NCBI GenBank assembly: GCA_005518185.1
Contig: RKSN01000001.1
Location: forward strand, 682,501-746,500
Source: Chakrabartia godavariana
Lineage (GTDB): Bacteria; Pseudomonadota; Alphaproteobacteria; Sphingomonadales; Sphingomonadaceae
DNA length: 64,000 bases
Direction of reading: 5' to 3'
Shown here: positions 56,369 to 64,000 of the stretch, one piece after another
Layout of the letters: each line of letters starts with the position of its first letter
Numbering within the stretch: the first letter of the stretch is position 1
Program-made: the position numbers and the translations under genes
Notes under the pieces: generated by a model
What the model was told of the DNA's origin: nothing
Databases searched by the model: none
What the model saw: the letters and a program-made list of their open reading frames with translations, nothing else

Positions 56369-58069
56369 CTATTTCGACGACATGGACCAGACACCCGTCC
56401 AGTCTTCGGGCACGTCCTTCCGCAGTTGGCGGATGCGGGAGAGCAAGGTTCGCGCAGGGCCGTCTTCGCTCAGCTGCTTAAGTACCTCATTTAGGGCCTT
56501 TTCCGCCGCGTCCCATTCTGCGCGGCGGTAGTGATGCAGGCCTTCTTCATAGAGATCAAAGGCGTGGCGTCGTGCGGGGTCTAGGTCTCCGGCCATGGAC
56601 ACAAGCTCATAGACGCGGACGGGTTCAACGCGACCGACGACGGTGACATCGTCGAGCTGTCTGGTCTCGATGGTTGGACCGGCAAGCGTGCACGTCTGCT
56701 GGTCGATGATCAGGCGGGTGCCATAGACCTTGTTCACGGCTTCCAGCCGTGAGGCCTGATTCACCGTGTCGCCCATGACCGTAAAGCTGCGCGCCGTGTC
56801 CGAGCCGACGCTGCCGACGATCACCTCGCCGGTCGACAGGCCGACTCTAAAGTCGATGAGCGGCACGTCGCGGCGCAGGCCGATCACGTCCGGAACGCGG
56901 GCGCGGAACGAGTCCAGCCGGGCAAATTGCTCAAGTGCCGCGCGACAGGCGAGTTCGGCCTGACGCTTCTCATCGACGAAGGGCGGCACCCAGAACGCCA
57001 TGATGGCATCGCCCATATATTTGTCGATGATGCCGGAATGGGCGCTGATCGGCTGCGACATTTCCGAGAAATAGGCGTTGACGAGGTCGACGAGCGTGCT
57101 CGGCGCGAGGCGTTCGGCGATCGCGGAAAACCCGGCAATGTCTGAAATGAAAATGGTGGCGACCTGCTTTTCGCCGGTCGATACGGCAACCCCACCACCG
57201 ATCAGCCCGGCCACCACGCGCGGGTCGACATATTGGCCGAACGTTTCCTTGATCTGCTCCTTTTCCCGCAGGTCCACGACCATGGCGTTGAAGGCCTCCG
57301 TCACGTCGCCGATTTCGTCCTGCGAGGTCACGGGCACATGTGCTTCGTCAAGAAGTCCGGCACCCACGGCGCGGGCGCCCGCCTGCAGCCGGATGATCGG
57401 GCGGGTCAGGCCGCGCGCAACGAGCCAGGCGAGCATCAGACCGACCAGGCCGGCGAGGCTGATCATCAGGATGTTGGCCTGCATTGCCAGCTTTTGATTG
57501 TCGGCCACAAGCTGCGCGCCGTCGCGCACGAATGCGTCAATTTCACGCGAAATGCCGTCGGCCTGCCGGTACACATCGGCGGCCTGAGCCTTGGCAAGGT
57601 CCATCTGGCTGGCATCCGCGTCGAGCGCACAGGCCTTGAGCGTCATCTCTGAAAGGCGGCTTTGCTGATAGCTCAGTTCGGCGAGCATCGGTTCAAGCCG
57701 CGCCAACGCGATGCGGTTCCGCTCCATCAGTGCAATATCGGCGCCAATGGCCCTGTATTTGCGTGCTGCGGCGAGAAGCCGCGCCGCCTCCGTGCTTTGG
57801 GCCCGGGCGTTGCTCAGGCATCGTCCAACCGCGCGCGCGTCCGGCGTTTGCAGGAGGAAGTCGGCCGTCGTCGTCTGGGCCTGAACGACGTTGTCCAGCC
57901 GGGACAAGGTCGTCGACAGCGGGAACAGCGAATATTCGAGGGTCCGGAGTTGTCGGTGGACCTGTTCGGTCGAATGTGCTGACCAGATGGCCGCTGCAAT
58001 CATCAGGATCAGCAATCCAAATGAAATGCCGAAAATCTTGATGCTGATGGATCGGAACATGCTTGCCAT
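56369..58069 (-). CDS. Membrane-bound class III adenylate cyclase with HAMP domain
   Basis: 566-residue cyclase. Two membrane segments (about 12-29 and 199-218) enclose a periplasmic helical sensor domain; a HAMP domain follows (about 219-271), then the catalytic domain (about 300-470). Metal-binding aspartates are D310 (ISDIAGFS) and D354 (KYMGDAI); K350 and D434 fit adenine selection; N437 and R441 (NQASRLE) complete the site. All class III residues look present, so cAMP production is predicted. The C-terminus (about 490-560) adds a helical repeat-like region. It stands alone between tRNA-Met and a GST gene. Confidence 0.9.
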   Translation of the reverse strand: MASMFRSISIKIFGISFGLLILMIAAAIWSAHSTEQVHRQLRTLEYSLFPLSTTLSRLDNVVQAQTTTADFLLQTPDARAVGRCLSNARAQSTEAARLLAAARKYRAIGADIALMERNRIALARLEPMLAELSYQQSRLSEMTLKACALDADASQMDLAKAQAADVYRQADGISREIDAFVRDGAQLVADNQKLAMQANILMISLAGLVGLMLAWLVARGLTRPIIRLQAGARAVGAGLLDEAHVPVTSQDEIGDVTEAFNAMVVDLREKEQIKETFGQYVDPRVVAGLIGGGVAVSTGEKQVATIFISDIAGFSAIAERLAPSTLVDLVNAYFSEMSQPISAHSGIIDKYMGDAIMAFWVPPFVDEKRQAELACRAALEQFARLDSFRARVPDVIGLRRDVPLIDFRVGLSTGEVIVGSVGSDTARSFTVMGDTVNQASRLEAVNKVYGTRLIIDQQTCTLAGPTIETRQLDDVTVVGRVEPVRVYELVSMAGDLDPARRHAFDLYEEGLHHYRRAEWDAAEKALNEVLKQLSEDGPARTLLSRIRQLRKDVPEDWTGVWSMSSK

Positions 58070-58303
58070 GAGATTGGTATGCAGACTGCAGGAGGGCCCC
58101 GCAAGTCTCGCAAATTAAGACATTTTCCCGCCAGATCGGATTCTGAATATGGCCGTTTTGAGGGGGATTGGCGCGGGCGCTTCTGGCGCGGGTTGCGCGT
58201 GCGGATCGTGCGAAAATCGGCTGACGGGATTGCGCCGGGATGCCGTTTGCGGTCAGATGCCGGTGTTCTACGCGATCCTTCCAACAATCGGGTGACATGA
58301 GCC

Positions 58304-59212
58304 ATGCCTGACGTCCTGCTGCACCATTATGACAATTCACCCTTTTCAGAGAAGGTGCGCATCTGCCTTGGGATCAAGGGGCTGGACTGGGGTGCTGTCG
58401 AGCAGCCGGTGATCATGCCGAAGCCGCAGCTCCTGCCGCTGACGGGCGGATATCGCCGCATTCCCGTAATGCAGATTGGCGCGGACATTTATTGCGATAG
58501 CGTCCTGATCGTCCGCGAGCTTGAGCGGCGTTATCCGGAGCCGACGCTTTTCCCTGACGGCAACCGTGGGCTGGCGCAGGGGCTTGCACTCTGGACCGAC
58601 CGGTCCCTCTTCCAGGCGGCCGTGGCGGTGATTTTCGGCAATCTTGCCGAGCATGTGGACCCTGCCTTCATCAAGGATCGGGAAGCGCTGAGCGGACAGC
58701 CATTCGATACCGCCCGGATGCGGATGGCCATTCCGCACATGACGGCACAGTTGCGCGCGCATGTCGCGCTGGTGGCCGAACAGCTCGCAGATGGCCGCCG
58801 CTTCCTGACCGGGGATCGCCCCGGCCTTGCCGACGCCAACGTCTATTATAATTTCTGGTTCATCCAGAATGCCTTCCCACCTGCCGCGACGGTCTTCACC
58901 GACACGGCGCTGGTGGCCGACTGGTTTCAGCGGGTCAAAGCCATCGGCCATGGGCAGCGGATCGCCGTCACGCCGGAAGCGGCACTCGATGTGGCGCGCT
59001 CTGCGGAGCCCGGCGCGACCAATGTCGATCCGCAGGACGAGGCGCTGGCCGGAAAGACCGTCACTGTGTCTGCCGACGATTATGGGCGCGACCCCATCAG
59101 CGGCGTTCTGGTCGGTTCGACGCCCCATCAGCTGTCGATTCTGCGGGAGGACGAGGTGCTGGGCGCGGTTGTTGTCCACGTCCCGCGCATCGGCTTTGCG
59201 CTGCAAGGCTGA
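58304..59212 (+). CDS. Glutathione S-transferase-like protein
   Basis: 302-residue protein. The N-terminal thioredoxin-like GST domain is clear (VLLHHYDNSPFSEKVRICLGIKGLDW, near 4-29, with IYCDSVLIVRELERRYP binding the gamma-glutamyl part), and an all-helical domain follows to about 225. The last ~75 residues (VDPQDEALAGKTVTVSADDYG...) are an extra beta-rich domain not in standard GSTs. The S-x-x-S near residue 12-15 replaces the usual catalytic Tyr/Ser. Substrate unknown. An acyl-CoA dehydrogenase gene follows 141 bp downstream on the same strand. Confidence 0.82.
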   Translation: MPDVLLHHYDNSPFSEKVRICLGIKGLDWGAVEQPVIMPKPQLLPLTGGYRRIPVMQIGADIYCDSVLIVRELERRYPEPTLFPDGNRGLAQGLALWTDRSLFQAAVAVIFGNLAEHVDPAFIKDREALSGQPFDTARMRMAIPHMTAQLRAHVALVAEQLADGRRFLTGDRPGLADANVYYNFWFIQNAFPPAATVFTDTALVADWFQRVKAIGHGQRIAVTPEAALDVARSAEPGATNVDPQDEALAGKTVTVSADDYGRDPISGVLVGSTPHQLSILREDEVLGAVVVHVPRIGFALQG

Positions 59213-59353
59213 CGGCCGTTTGGCCACCCATGGCGTCCGTGCGAAACGTCAGCGCCCACTGCCCATTGTGCGGGGTTTATAAACCGATGGGAACGGTATA
59301 GCCCGCTTCCAGACATTGGGCCGAGACCCGAGATTCAAAGGAGGCAGCAGCGC

Positions 59354-60526
59354 GTGGCACTGGTGAGCTTGCAGGGGACGGATTTTCCAGAAATCCGGGA
59401 AGAGGTTGCCAAGCTGTGCGAGTCCTTTCCCGATCCCTATTGGCGGCAGCTGGATCGCGACATGGCGTATCCGGCGGAATTCGTGCGCGCACTGGGGGAG
59501 GCGGGGTATCTCGCCGCGCTGATCCCCGAAGAATATGGCGGGTCGGGCCTGCCGCTTTCCGCTGCCGCCGCGATCCTTGAGGAAATCCAGCGCGCGGGGT
59601 GCAACGGTTCTGCGTGCCACGCGCAGATGTACATCATGGGCGCGCTCCTCCGGCATGGAAGCGAAGCGCAGAAGCGGAACTATCTTCCCAGGATCGCCAG
59701 CGGGGAGCTTCGCCTGCAGGCCTTCGGCGTCACGGAACCCACGAGCGGCACCGATACTGGCGCGCTCAAGACCGTCGCTGTCCGGCAGGGGAACCGGTAT
59801 ATCGTCAACGGGCAGAAGATCTGGACCTCGCGCGCCGAGCATTCCGACCTGATGCTGCTCCTCGCCCGGACCACGCCGCGTGAGGAAACCGCGCGCGGGA
59901 TCGACGGACTGTCGATCTTCATTCTCGACATGAACGAAGCCAAGGCGGCGGGCGGCCTTACGATCCGCCCGATCCGCACGATGATGAACCACTCCACGAC
60001 TGAAGTCTTCTTCGACAATGTGGAGGTGCCCGCCGAAAATCTGATTGGTGAGGAAGGGAAGGGCTTTCGCTACATCCTTTCCGGCATGAACGCGGAACGC
60101 ATTCTGATCGCGGCGGAATGCATTGGTGACGCCAAATGGTTCATTGAGCGCTCGCGTGCCTATGCCAATGAGCGCCATCTGTTCGGCCGCCCGATTGGCC
60201 AGAACCAGGGCGTGCAATTCCCGATTGCCAAGGCCTATGCCCAGATGCGTGCGGCCGAACTGATGGTGCATGAGGCGGCCCGCCTGTTTGAGGCCGGGGC
60301 GCCATGCGGCGAGCAGGCCAATATCGCCAAGATGCTGGCGGCTGATGCATCCTGGGCAGCGGCCGAGGCCGCAGTCCAGACGCATGGCGGGTTCGGCTTT
60401 GCCGAGGAATATGACGTCGAGCGCAAGTTCCGTGAGACGCGGCTCTATCAGGTGGCGCCCATCTCCACGAACATGATCCTCAGCTTCGTTTCGGAACATG
60501 TGCTCGGCCTGCCAAGGTCTTATTGA
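59354..60526 (+). CDS. Acyl-CoA dehydrogenase family protein
   Basis: 390-residue flavoprotein that would oxidise an acyl-CoA at C2-C3. Domains: N-terminal helical, central beta (FGVTEPTSGTDTGALKT near 124-140), C-terminal helical (IAKMLAADASWAAAEAAVQTHGGFGF). The usual catalytic Glu of the YEGT loop is missing (YQVAPISTN near 365), but Glu248 in GMNAERIL matches the isovaleryl-CoA dehydrogenase position. AAAGGAGG lies about 9 bases before GTG 59354, which decides the start. A hot-dog hydratase gene follows 13 bp later. Confidence 0.88.
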   Translation: MALVSLQGTDFPEIREEVAKLCESFPDPYWRQLDRDMAYPAEFVRALGEAGYLAALIPEEYGGSGLPLSAAAAILEEIQRAGCNGSACHAQMYIMGALLRHGSEAQKRNYLPRIASGELRLQAFGVTEPTSGTDTGALKTVAVRQGNRYIVNGQKIWTSRAEHSDLMLLLARTTPREETARGIDGLSIFILDMNEAKAAGGLTIRPIRTMMNHSTTEVFFDNVEVPAENLIGEEGKGFRYILSGMNAERILIAAECIGDAKWFIERSRAYANERHLFGRPIGQNQGVQFPIAKAYAQMRAAELMVHEAARLFEAGAPCGEQANIAKMLAADASWAAAEAAVQTHGGFGFAEEYDVERKFRETRLYQVAPISTNMILSFVSEHVLGLPRSY

Positions 60527-60539
60527 GGACGCGCCGACC

Positions 60540-61397
60540 ATGAGCACAGACATTGATCTTGCCCATCTCCAGCAATGGATTGGCCGGACGCAGGTGGCGG
60601 AGGATGTGGTCGCGCCATCACTGGTCGATCGTTTCAACGCGACGATTGGTCTGGATGCCGGCCGGGCCCGCGGGGACGATGTCGCCCCGCGCCTCATCCA
60701 TTTCTGCCTGTGCGTCGATGCGGTGCCCACTGCCGCGCTAGGGGCAGACGGCCATCCGGCCAAGGGCGATTTCCTGCCCCCGGTGCCGCTTCCCCGGCGG
60801 ATGTGGGCGAGCAGCGCGTTGCAGTTTGAGGGCGATCTCCGCGTCGGCGATGCAGTGCGTCGTCACTCCCGCGTCGCTTCGGTCGAGGTGAAGCAGGGGA
60901 AGGGCGGGGCCCTGTGCTTCGTCAAGGTCGAGCACCGCATCACCGCCAATGACCAGCCCGTCGTGACCGAAACACAGACAATTGTGTACCGCGATGCCGC
61001 AGCTGGCGCGTCGGCCCCGGCCCCGGCCCCAGACCCAGCGCCGCAAGGTGTGGATGTGACCCGTGTCGACATCGCACCGCCCCTGCTGCTGCGCTATTCC
61101 GCGCTGACCTTCAACGCGCACCGCATCCACTATGATCTGCCCTATGCGACGGGGGAGGAGGGCTATCCCGGCCTTGTCGTGCATGGGCCGCTGCAGGCGA
61201 CGCTGCTGTTCCATTTTGCTGCGCGCTGTCACGATGGCCGTGCTCCCGACCGGTTTTCGTTCCGGGGCGTCGCCCCCGCTTTTGGCGGGGCGCCGCTCGA
61301 TCTGCATGCAGGGCACATGGAAGCCGGCAAGCTGGATTTGTGGAGCGCGGCCCCCCAAGGCCCCATCGCCATGCAGGCTGAGGCCGAATGGGCGTGA
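60540..61397 (+). CDS. MaoC/FAS1-like dehydratase (hot-dog) family acyl-CoA hydratase
   Basis: 285-residue double hot-dog protein. The N-terminal half is the FAS1-like dehydratase domain (RMWASSALQFEGDLRVGDAV); an Ala/Pro linker near 160-172 leads to the second hot-dog, with FNAHRIHYDLPYA and YPGLVVHGPLQATLL forming the hydratase active site of HTD2/mesaconyl-C4-CoA hydratase-like proteins. It would hydrate the enoyl-CoA made by the acyl-CoA dehydrogenase encoded 13 bp upstream. No CoA ligase or transferase is nearby. Confidence 0.82.
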   Translation: MSTDIDLAHLQQWIGRTQVAEDVVAPSLVDRFNATIGLDAGRARGDDVAPRLIHFCLCVDAVPTAALGADGHPAKGDFLPPVPLPRRMWASSALQFEGDLRVGDAVRRHSRVASVEVKQGKGGALCFVKVEHRITANDQPVVTETQTIVYRDAAAGASAPAPAPDPAPQGVDVTRVDIAPPLLLRYSALTFNAHRIHYDLPYATGEEGYPGLVVHGPLQATLLFHFAARCHDGRAPDRFSFRGVAPAFGGAPLDLHAGHMEAGKLDLWSAAPQGPIAMQAEAEWA

Positions 61398-61430
61398 CGG
61401 CTTCTGCCGACTGTGATGGGCGTTCGCCCC

Positions 61431-61463
61431 GAAAAGAAGCCCCCGACCTGATGGGCCGGGGGC
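61431..61463 (-). terminator. Terminator of the small exported protein gene, possibly two-way
   Basis: GCCCCCG at 61439-61445 pairs with CGGGGGC at 61457-61463 (7 bp, 11-base loop). On the minus strand the stem is followed by TTCTTTT, a usable T-run after the gene at 61473; on the plus strand TCTTCTT follows the hydratase gene. Confidence 0.8.
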
Positions 61464-61472
61464 TCTTCTTGG

Positions 61473-61913
61473 CTATTTGAACAGGATTTTCCGGAAGTCC
61501 TGCTGGCCGACCATGGTCCGCATCGAGTCATAGCTGCTGACGATGGCATCGCGCTTGTCCTGCGCGAGCCGTGCCTTGAGCGCATCGTCGAGCTTCTTCT
61601 GGATGGCTGCATCCGGATCGCTCACGGCCGCATTGGGCGCCTTCTGGATCAGCATGACGTTAAAGCCGCCATTGTTCGGGTTGGTGCTGACCATCACCGA
61701 GCAGTCGACGAGCGTCCCGAGCTTCTTTCGCTCTTCGCAAGACGAAACCCAGGTCTGGCGGACCCCCATGAGATACGCGTCCATCTTGTTCGGCTTGACG
61801 TTCACAAGGGTCACGTTCCAGACCTCCTTGCTCGGCGCATAGTCCGTGTAGATTTCCGCGAAGGCTGGACCTGAGCACAGCGCGGCAACGCAGATGGCAA
61901 GTTTCTTCAGCAT
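61473..61913 (-). CDS. Exported protein of unknown function (146 residues)
   Basis: No family recognised. The chosen product starts MLKKLAICVAALCSGPAFA, a clear signal peptide with cleavage near residue 19, and the mature part (~127 residues) is soluble with two cysteines (SSCEERKK and LVDCSVM) that may form a disulfide. A run KKLDDALKARLAQDKRD near 106-122 is helical. GGAGAGAGAG lies directly before ATG 61913 and favours this start over an upstream frame opening. It has its own terminator, and an inverted repeat lies in the promoter region, so it is probably a single, regulated gene. Confidence 0.75.
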   Translation of the reverse strand: MLKKLAICVAALCSGPAFAEIYTDYAPSKEVWNVTLVNVKPNKMDAYLMGVRQTWVSSCEERKKLGTLVDCSVMVSTNPNNGGFNVMLIQKAPNAAVSDPDAAIQKKLDDALKARLAQDKRDAIVSSYDSMRTMVGQQDFRKILFK

Positions 61914-61955
61914 CTCTCTCTCTCCTCTGTTCGCCCTAAGGCACGAGAATAGTGA

Positions 61956-61981
61956 CACTTTCTGGCGTTATTGCAAAAGTG
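61956..61981 (-). promoter_or_regulatory. Inverted repeat in the promoter region of the small exported protein
   Basis: CACTTT at 61956-61961 and AAAGTG at 61976-61981 form an inverted repeat with a 14-bp centre, overlapping a possible minus-strand -35 TTGCAA (61977-61972). Half-site spacing fits a dimeric regulator. No regulator gene is adjacent. Confidence 0.35.
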
Positions 61982-62037
61982 GCAGAAAATCGCCCCAGAT
62001 GGGATGTGTCGCGTCGTCCCGGCGGTTGCGCGACCGA

Positions 62038-63006
62038 TCAGGCGAGTCGTTTTCTGGCCCAGCCGGAGAACCATTCGATCGAAAAGATCGTGATCAGAAT
62101 GGCCAGCATGATCGTGCCGACATGTCCATAATCGAACATGTCGAAGCGCCCTTTGAGTTCCTGCCCGATGCCGCCCCCGCCAACGAGGCCGATGATCGTC
62201 GACATGCGGAGGTTGCGGTCCAGGAGATAAAGCACATGCCCGAGATGAGCCGGCCAGGTCTGCGGCAGGATGGCAAGGCGCCAGACGATCAGGCGGGACA
62301 CGCCCATCGCCCGGATGGCGCGCTGTGGCTGCGGATCGGCATCCTCTATGTCGTCGGCGAAGAATTTGCCCAGAAAGCCCGCACCATGGAGCGCGAGGGC
62401 AAGCACGCCCGGCAACGCGCCGAAGCCGTAGAGCAGAACGAGGAACAGCGCGACCACCAGCTCAGGTATGGCACGCAGCGCCGCGATCAATCCGCGCACG
62501 GCCGATCGCGCGGGCGCGTTGCCCATGATGTTGGACGCGGCCAGCAACGAAAGCGGAATGGCGGCCAGCAGGGCGAGGGCGGTCCCCCAAAAGGCGATTT
62601 CAAGCGATAGGAGGAGCATCGCCGCCACCTCCGCGACGTAGCCGAACGGGCGGTAGAGATAGTGGCGTGTGGACACAGAGCGGACCTCCCGACCGGTGGC
62701 GGGGTCCATCTGGCGTTCGGCCTCGACGACCGTTTCGATGCGGGAAAACAGGGGCAGGTTATCGATGTCCAGATCGGGCAGGCGCGACACTTCGGTGCGG
62801 TCGGACAGCTGGAGCTGCATGAGCCCAACCCACGGCGAGGCGCGGTCGCCGGTCTGAGGCGCTGATGCCGACAGGAGCGACGTGAGCCCGACATGATGCG
62901 CCGACGCAAGGGCCAGCAGGAGCAGGGCCGCTGCAAGCGCGCCCCGCCAGACCATGCCGCGTGATGGCGCGCGCATCCACCCGTCTGCTGGGTTTCGACC
63001 GGGCAT
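62038..63006 (-). CDS. phnE: Phosphonate-type ABC transporter permease PhnE
   Basis: 322-residue permease. After one N-terminal membrane segment (about 20-42) there is an ~85-residue hydrophilic region, likely periplasmic, then four or five membrane segments from about 130. The permease coupling region LVGGGGIGQELKG and LLDRNLRMSTIIGL near 262-290 are typical of PhnE. The gene is last in a phnD-phnC-phnE unit; its ATG overlaps the phnC stop by one base. Substrate may be phosphonate, phosphite or a related anion; no degrading genes are visible. Confidence 0.85.
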   Translation of the reverse strand: MPGRNPADGWMRAPSRGMVWRGALAAALLLLALASAHHVGLTSLLSASAPQTGDRASPWVGLMQLQLSDRTEVSRLPDLDIDNLPLFSRIETVVEAERQMDPATGREVRSVSTRHYLYRPFGYVAEVAAMLLLSLEIAFWGTALALLAAIPLSLLAASNIMGNAPARSAVRGLIAALRAIPELVVALFLVLLYGFGALPGVLALALHGAGFLGKFFADDIEDADPQPQRAIRAMGVSRLIVWRLAILPQTWPAHLGHVLYLLDRNLRMSTIIGLVGGGGIGQELKGRFDMFDYGHVGTIMLAILITIFSIEWFSGWARKRLA

Positions 63007-63755
63007 CAGCTCTGCCGTGACAATCGGCGCAGATCGCGTGGCGGGCGGGTGATGCCTGCGCCTGCGGTTTGCCGTTCGTCGGAGAGGACGCGGCCGTTCT
63101 CCAGCGTCACGATGCGCGGGAAATAGCGCCGGGCAAGATCATGCTGGTGCAGGCTGCACACAAGCGAAGCGCCAAGGCGGCTGGAAAGGCTTGTCAGCAG
63201 GATCATCATGTCTTCGGCGAGCAATGGGTCGAGGCTCGCCACCGGTTCATCGACGAGAATGACGGCCGGGCTGCCCATCATGGCGCGGGCAATCGCCACG
63301 CGCTGCTGCTGCCCGCCCGACAGGTCGAGCACCCGATGTCGTGCGCGATGCGCCTCGATCCCGACGGCGCCCAGCGCGGACATGGCTTCGGCGACAACAG
63401 CATCGGGATAGACGCCGAGAAGGATGCGCCAGGGCGCCAGCCGTGCCGCGCTGCCCATCATGACGTTCTGAAGCACGCTTGCCCGGCGGACGAGCGCGAA
63501 CTGCTGATGCACCATGGCGATGCGTTTGCGCAATTCCCGGGCGGCGGGCAGGGACCCGTCAATCCCGGCGATGGAAAAGCGCCCGCGGGTCGGGCGGCAC
63601 AGCCCGGCCGCCATATTGAGCAAGGTCGATTTGCCAGCACCGGACGGACCGAGGATCGCGACCTGCTCCCCCGGGCCGATCCGGAGCGACAGGCCGTCAA
63701 GCGGACGGACCGACTGCGCAAGCGCGATCGTGACGTCCTCAAAGTCCAGTCTCAC
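63006..63755 (-). CDS. phnC: Phosphonate-type ABC transporter ATP-binding protein PhnC
   Basis: 249-residue ABC ATPase. Walker A GPSGAGKSTLL near 37-47, signature LSGGQQQRVAIARAM near 145, Walker B ILVDEPVASLDP near 166, and the switch histidine in SLHQHD. The family features fit PhnC. GTG at 63755 overlaps the phnD stop (GTGA) and gives the normal N-terminus; no in-frame ATG fits. It energises PhnE and works with the PhnD binding protein. Confidence 0.88.
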   Translation of the reverse strand: MRLDFEDVTIALAQSVRPLDGLSLRIGPGEQVAILGPSGAGKSTLLNMAAGLCRPTRGRFSIAGIDGSLPAARELRKRIAMVHQQFALVRRASVLQNVMMGSAARLAPWRILLGVYPDAVVAEAMSALGAVGIEAHRARHRVLDLSGGQQQRVAIARAMMGSPAVILVDEPVASLDPLLAEDMMILLTSLSSRLGASLVCSLHQHDLARRYFPRIVTLENGRVLSDERQTAGAGITRPPRDLRRLSRQS

Positions 63756-64000
63756 GGCGCGGTCTCGCCCTGCGCGGCGCGGCGCAGGATGGCTTCCTTG
63801 CGTTCGGGCCCCACCAGCCGCGCCAGTTGGCTGACCTGATCGAACGCCTTTTGCGGAAAGCCGGTGGTATAGCCATCAACGACGGCGCCACCATAACCGC
63901 GGATCATCTCCTTCTGTATGTCCGGGTTGGCCGCAAGGCCGTTGAGCGCGGCACCCACCCGTGCGGCCACCTCCTGCGACAGGCCGTGCCGGACGACGAG
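63752..64000 (-). CDS. phnD: Phosphonate-type substrate-binding protein PhnD, C-terminal part (truncated by window end)
   Basis: The frame is open from the window end on the minus strand to TGA at 63752-63754. The 82 visible residues (including NPDIQKEMIRGYGGAVVDGY, then QVSQLARLVGPERKEAI) resemble the C-terminal end of periplasmic phosphate/phosphonate-binding proteins. Assignment rests mostly on its place at the head of phnC-phnE with a GTGA overlap; the N-terminal signal and ligand residues lie outside the window. Confidence 0.6.
   Translation of the reverse strand, partial: LVVRHGLSQEVAARVGAALNGLAANPDIQKEMIRGYGGAVVDGYTTGFPQKAFDQVSQLARLVGPERKEAILRRAAQGETAP

Noticed and set aside
58070-58303. 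Possible small gene or promoter element between the cyclase and the GST gene
   Set aside because: The 234 bp hold only short frames without start signals, and no convincing repeats or promoter boxes could be found.

Overview
The window is GC-rich, densely coded chromosomal DNA from an alphaproteobacterium, almost certainly of the order Sphingomonadales. This rests on gene content and order: sdhE coupled to mfd and divergent from recG, a lipoyl-domain-fused pdhB beside a TTG-started pdhA, eno followed by ftsB, a 19-bp dispersed repeat of a type I associate with sphingomonads, DUF4170 and DOMON-like proteins, an HWE-type histidine kinase, and a LexA box of the alphaproteobacterial form GTTC-N7-GTTC. 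Genus cannot be decided from the sequence. There is no transposase, integrase, prophage, CRISPR array or plasmid replication gene; this is core chromosome with scattered accessory genes.

Layout. 1-9.7 kb: 3' end of carB, greA, a rhomboid protease, mfd and sdhE (minus), recG, a PilZ protein and tyrS. 9.8-16.2 kb: a tight DOMON-like / NamZ-like / Tat-exported M24 peptidase operon, an inverted repeat, a CoxE-type VWA protein with a MoxR ATPase, an unrecognised 223-residue protein, and a 451-bp gene-free stretch holding a very stable hairpin. 16.2-26.1 kb: lolC-lolD, lon, hup, tRNA-Val, a CPA2 antiporter with a TrkA-N domain, icd, and psd-pssA for phosphatidylethanolamine synthesis. 26.1-32.0 kb: a 72-residue membrane protein behind a LexA box, tRNA-Asn, nadK-moaA, a GGDEF-degenerate EAL protein, and five overlapping minus-strand genes that resemble an extended yqjD-yqjE-yqjK cassette.

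32.0-43.3 kb: eno, ftsB with a leader hairpin covering its ribosome binding site, pdhA-pdhB, three TadE/TadG-type pilus-associated genes, a squalene/phytoene-synthase-like protein, an EF-hand protein, trmFO, a lysoplasmalogenase-like membrane protein and DUF952. 43.3-48.8 kb: a thiolase / quinone oxidoreductase / DUF952 operon, an orphan HWE kinase, and a dehydrogenase / SDR pair. 48.8-56.3 kb: a complete ccmCDEFGHI operon for cytochrome c maturation (no ccmAB), kup, a 2'-5' RNA ligase-like protein and tRNA-Met. 56.4-64 kb: a membrane class III adenylate cyclase, a GST-like protein, an acyl-CoA dehydrogenase with a hot-dog hydratase, a small exported protein, and a phosphonate-type ABC transporter (phnE, phnC, partial phnD).

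Genes are packed with 1- to 8-base start/stop overlaps in most operons, which was used to choose several starts (mfd GTG, quinone oxidoreductase TTG, RNA ligase TTG, phnC GTG). The best leads for undescribed biology are the LexA-boxed small membrane protein, the five-gene membrane-anchored yqj-like cassette, the hairpin-covered ftsB start, the large insertion inside the TadG VWA domain, and the structured 15.8-16.2 kb intergenic region.
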